Assembly (NCBI GenBank): GCA_013139395.1
Contig: WTAX01000067.1
Location: 1-6,216 of the forward strand
Source of the DNA: Gammaproteobacteria bacterium
GTDB lineage: Bacteria; Pseudomonadota; Gammaproteobacteria; GRL18
DNA length: 6,216 nt
Direction of reading: 5' to 3'
The notes under the pieces are model-generated. The model saw only the letters and a list, made by a program, of their open reading frames with translations, made no database searches and was not told where the DNA came from. The position numbers and the translations under genes are program-made. Position 1 is the first letter of the stretch; every line of letters starts with the position of its first letter. Positions 5,414 through 6,216 of this stretch are shown piece after piece.

Positions 5414-5473
5414 TAGCCTGCAGCCCACCATCAGTGCCTGCAGCTCACCATAAGTGCCTACAGCTCACCATAA
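5414..5473 (-). repeat. Three 20-bp tandem repeats spanning the ccsB stop codon
   Basis: Copies at 5454-5473, 5434-5453 and 5414-5433. The first two differ at one base; the third matches the middle copy at 16 of 20. Copy 5454-5473 encodes the YGEL end and stop of ccsB; the other two lie after the stop. The downstream copies read CTGCAG where the coding copy reads CTGTAG, so that single difference makes the present stop. The 20-bp period is not a multiple of three. Confidence 0.88.
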
Positions 5474-6216
5474 GAGTGTAAACCGGACAAAAACATATTA
5501 ACACCAATAAAGGCAAAAAGTGTGACAAACAAACCAATTATAGCCCACCATGCCAATGGACGACCACGCCAGCCTTTAGTGAGCCTCAAATGCAGCCATG
5601 CCGCATAGTTCAACCAGACAATTAATGCCCAGGTTTCTTTAGGATCCCATGACCAGTAACCACCCCATGCTTCAGCTGCCCACATAGCACCTAAAATAGT
5701 GGCTAAGGTGAAAAAGGCAAATCCCAGAGCGATAGACTTGTACATAACATCATCCATAATCTCCAGAGCAGGGATACGGTTGATAATAGCGCCATTTCTG
5801 CCATGCTTAATCATTGAATCTTTAATCAAATAAGCAACCCCCAGCATCGCTGCTAAAGCAAAAGCACCATAACCCACAAAATTAGCCGGTACATGTATTT
5901 TCATCCAGTAACTTTGTAAGGCGGGTACTAAAGGCTGAATTTCACTGGCACCACGGGCACCAAATCCATACCAGAGTAAAAATGCCACGGCCGAACTAAT
6001 CACTAATAAAACAAAGCCGCCCATATTATAGGTTTTAATTTTACCTTCATAATAAAGATAAAGTAGTGCCGTAATAATGGAAAATAGAATGAACACTTCA
6101 TATAAATTACTCACCGGAATATGACCGATATCGACATGAATCAAATAAGATTCACGCCAGCGGACCATCAAACCGACCAGACCCATTACCGTTGCTGACC
6201 AGGTCATTGCAGAAGC
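5458..6216 (-). CDS. ccsB: Cytochrome c biogenesis protein CcsB (CcsA/ResC type), 5' end missing
   Basis: The 3' part of a polytopic inner-membrane protein of System II cytochrome c maturation, which with ResB exports haem and attaches it to apocytochrome c on the outer face. The frame stays open to the window edge; 252 codons are seen, and family members of about 390 residues imply roughly 140 are missing. Counting from an internal Met at 6207, the WWD signature is WAAEAWGGYWSWDPKETWA (176-194). The conserved histidines are seen: H105 and H244 (GLHSYG) as the two outer haem ligands flanking the WWD domain, and H206 in the helix after it. NLYEVF (34-39) is another family motif. About six membrane helices are visible (near 35-52, 64-81, 109-127, 157-175, 194-209, 219-240). 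It probably forms an operon with dsbA downstream; resB is expected upstream, outside the window. Confidence 0.95.
   Translation of the reverse strand, partial: ASAMTWSATVMGLVGLMVRWRESYLIHVDIGHIPVSNLYEVFILFSIITALLYLYYEGKIKTYNMGGFVLLVISSAVAFLLWYGFGARGASEIQPLVPALQSYWMKIHVPANFVGYGAFALAAMLGVAYLIKDSMIKHGRNGAIINRIPALEIMDDVMYKSIALGFAFFTLATILGAMWAAEAWGGYWSWDPKETWALIVWLNYAAWLHLRLTKGWRGRPLAWWAIIGLFVTLFAFIGVNMFLSGLHSYGEL

Overview
The window looks like an AT-rich (about 40% GC by eye) gammaproteobacterial chromosome. It uses System II (ResB/CcsB-type) cytochrome c maturation followed by dsbA, an arrangement I associate with sulfur-oxidising, methylotrophic and related Gammaproteobacteria. No genus can be fixed from the sequence alone. 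Every convincing gene reads on the minus strand, so transcription runs from high to low coordinates. I see no tRNA, rRNA, CRISPR array or intact insertion sequence.

Layout in transcription order. (1) 6216-5458 is the 3' two thirds of ccsB, a WWD-domain haem handling protein, open at the window edge. A 20-bp tandem repeat covers its last codons and the sequence after its stop. (2) 5370-4747 is dsbA, a secreted thiol oxidoreductase with a CPHC site. (3) 4729-4651 holds a stem-loop and a strong bidirectional intrinsic terminator that separates the ccsB-dsbA unit from what follows. (4) 4588-2582 is a 668-residue soluble diguanylate cyclase with a C-terminal GGEEF domain and a long helical N-terminal part. 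A TATAAT box precedes it. (5) 2545-332 is a tight cobU-cobT-cobC cluster for nucleotide-loop assembly of cobalamin. Gaps are 36, 4 and 5 nt, so it probably shares a transcript with the cyclase. (6) 331-1 has no credible gene but holds three inverted repeats and a diverged direct repeat. It is either a structured 3' region or remnants of small palindromic elements.

How the genes work together. CcsB delivers and holds haem for apocytochrome c outside the inner membrane, and DsbA oxidises thiols in the same compartment. CobU activates cobinamide to adenosylcobinamide-GDP, CobT makes alpha-ribazole phosphate from dimethylbenzimidazole, and CobC is the matching phosphatase. CobS, which joins the two halves, is not in the window. 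The diguanylate cyclase makes c-di-GMP and has an intact I-site for product inhibition.

The genes are recognisable families and I do not see a clear new system. The items most worth checking are the structured region after cobC (its main hairpin has five mismatches that all become G-U pairs on the minus strand), the apparent repeat architecture of the cyclase N-terminus, the tandem repeat at the ccsB stop, and the TTG start of cobU.
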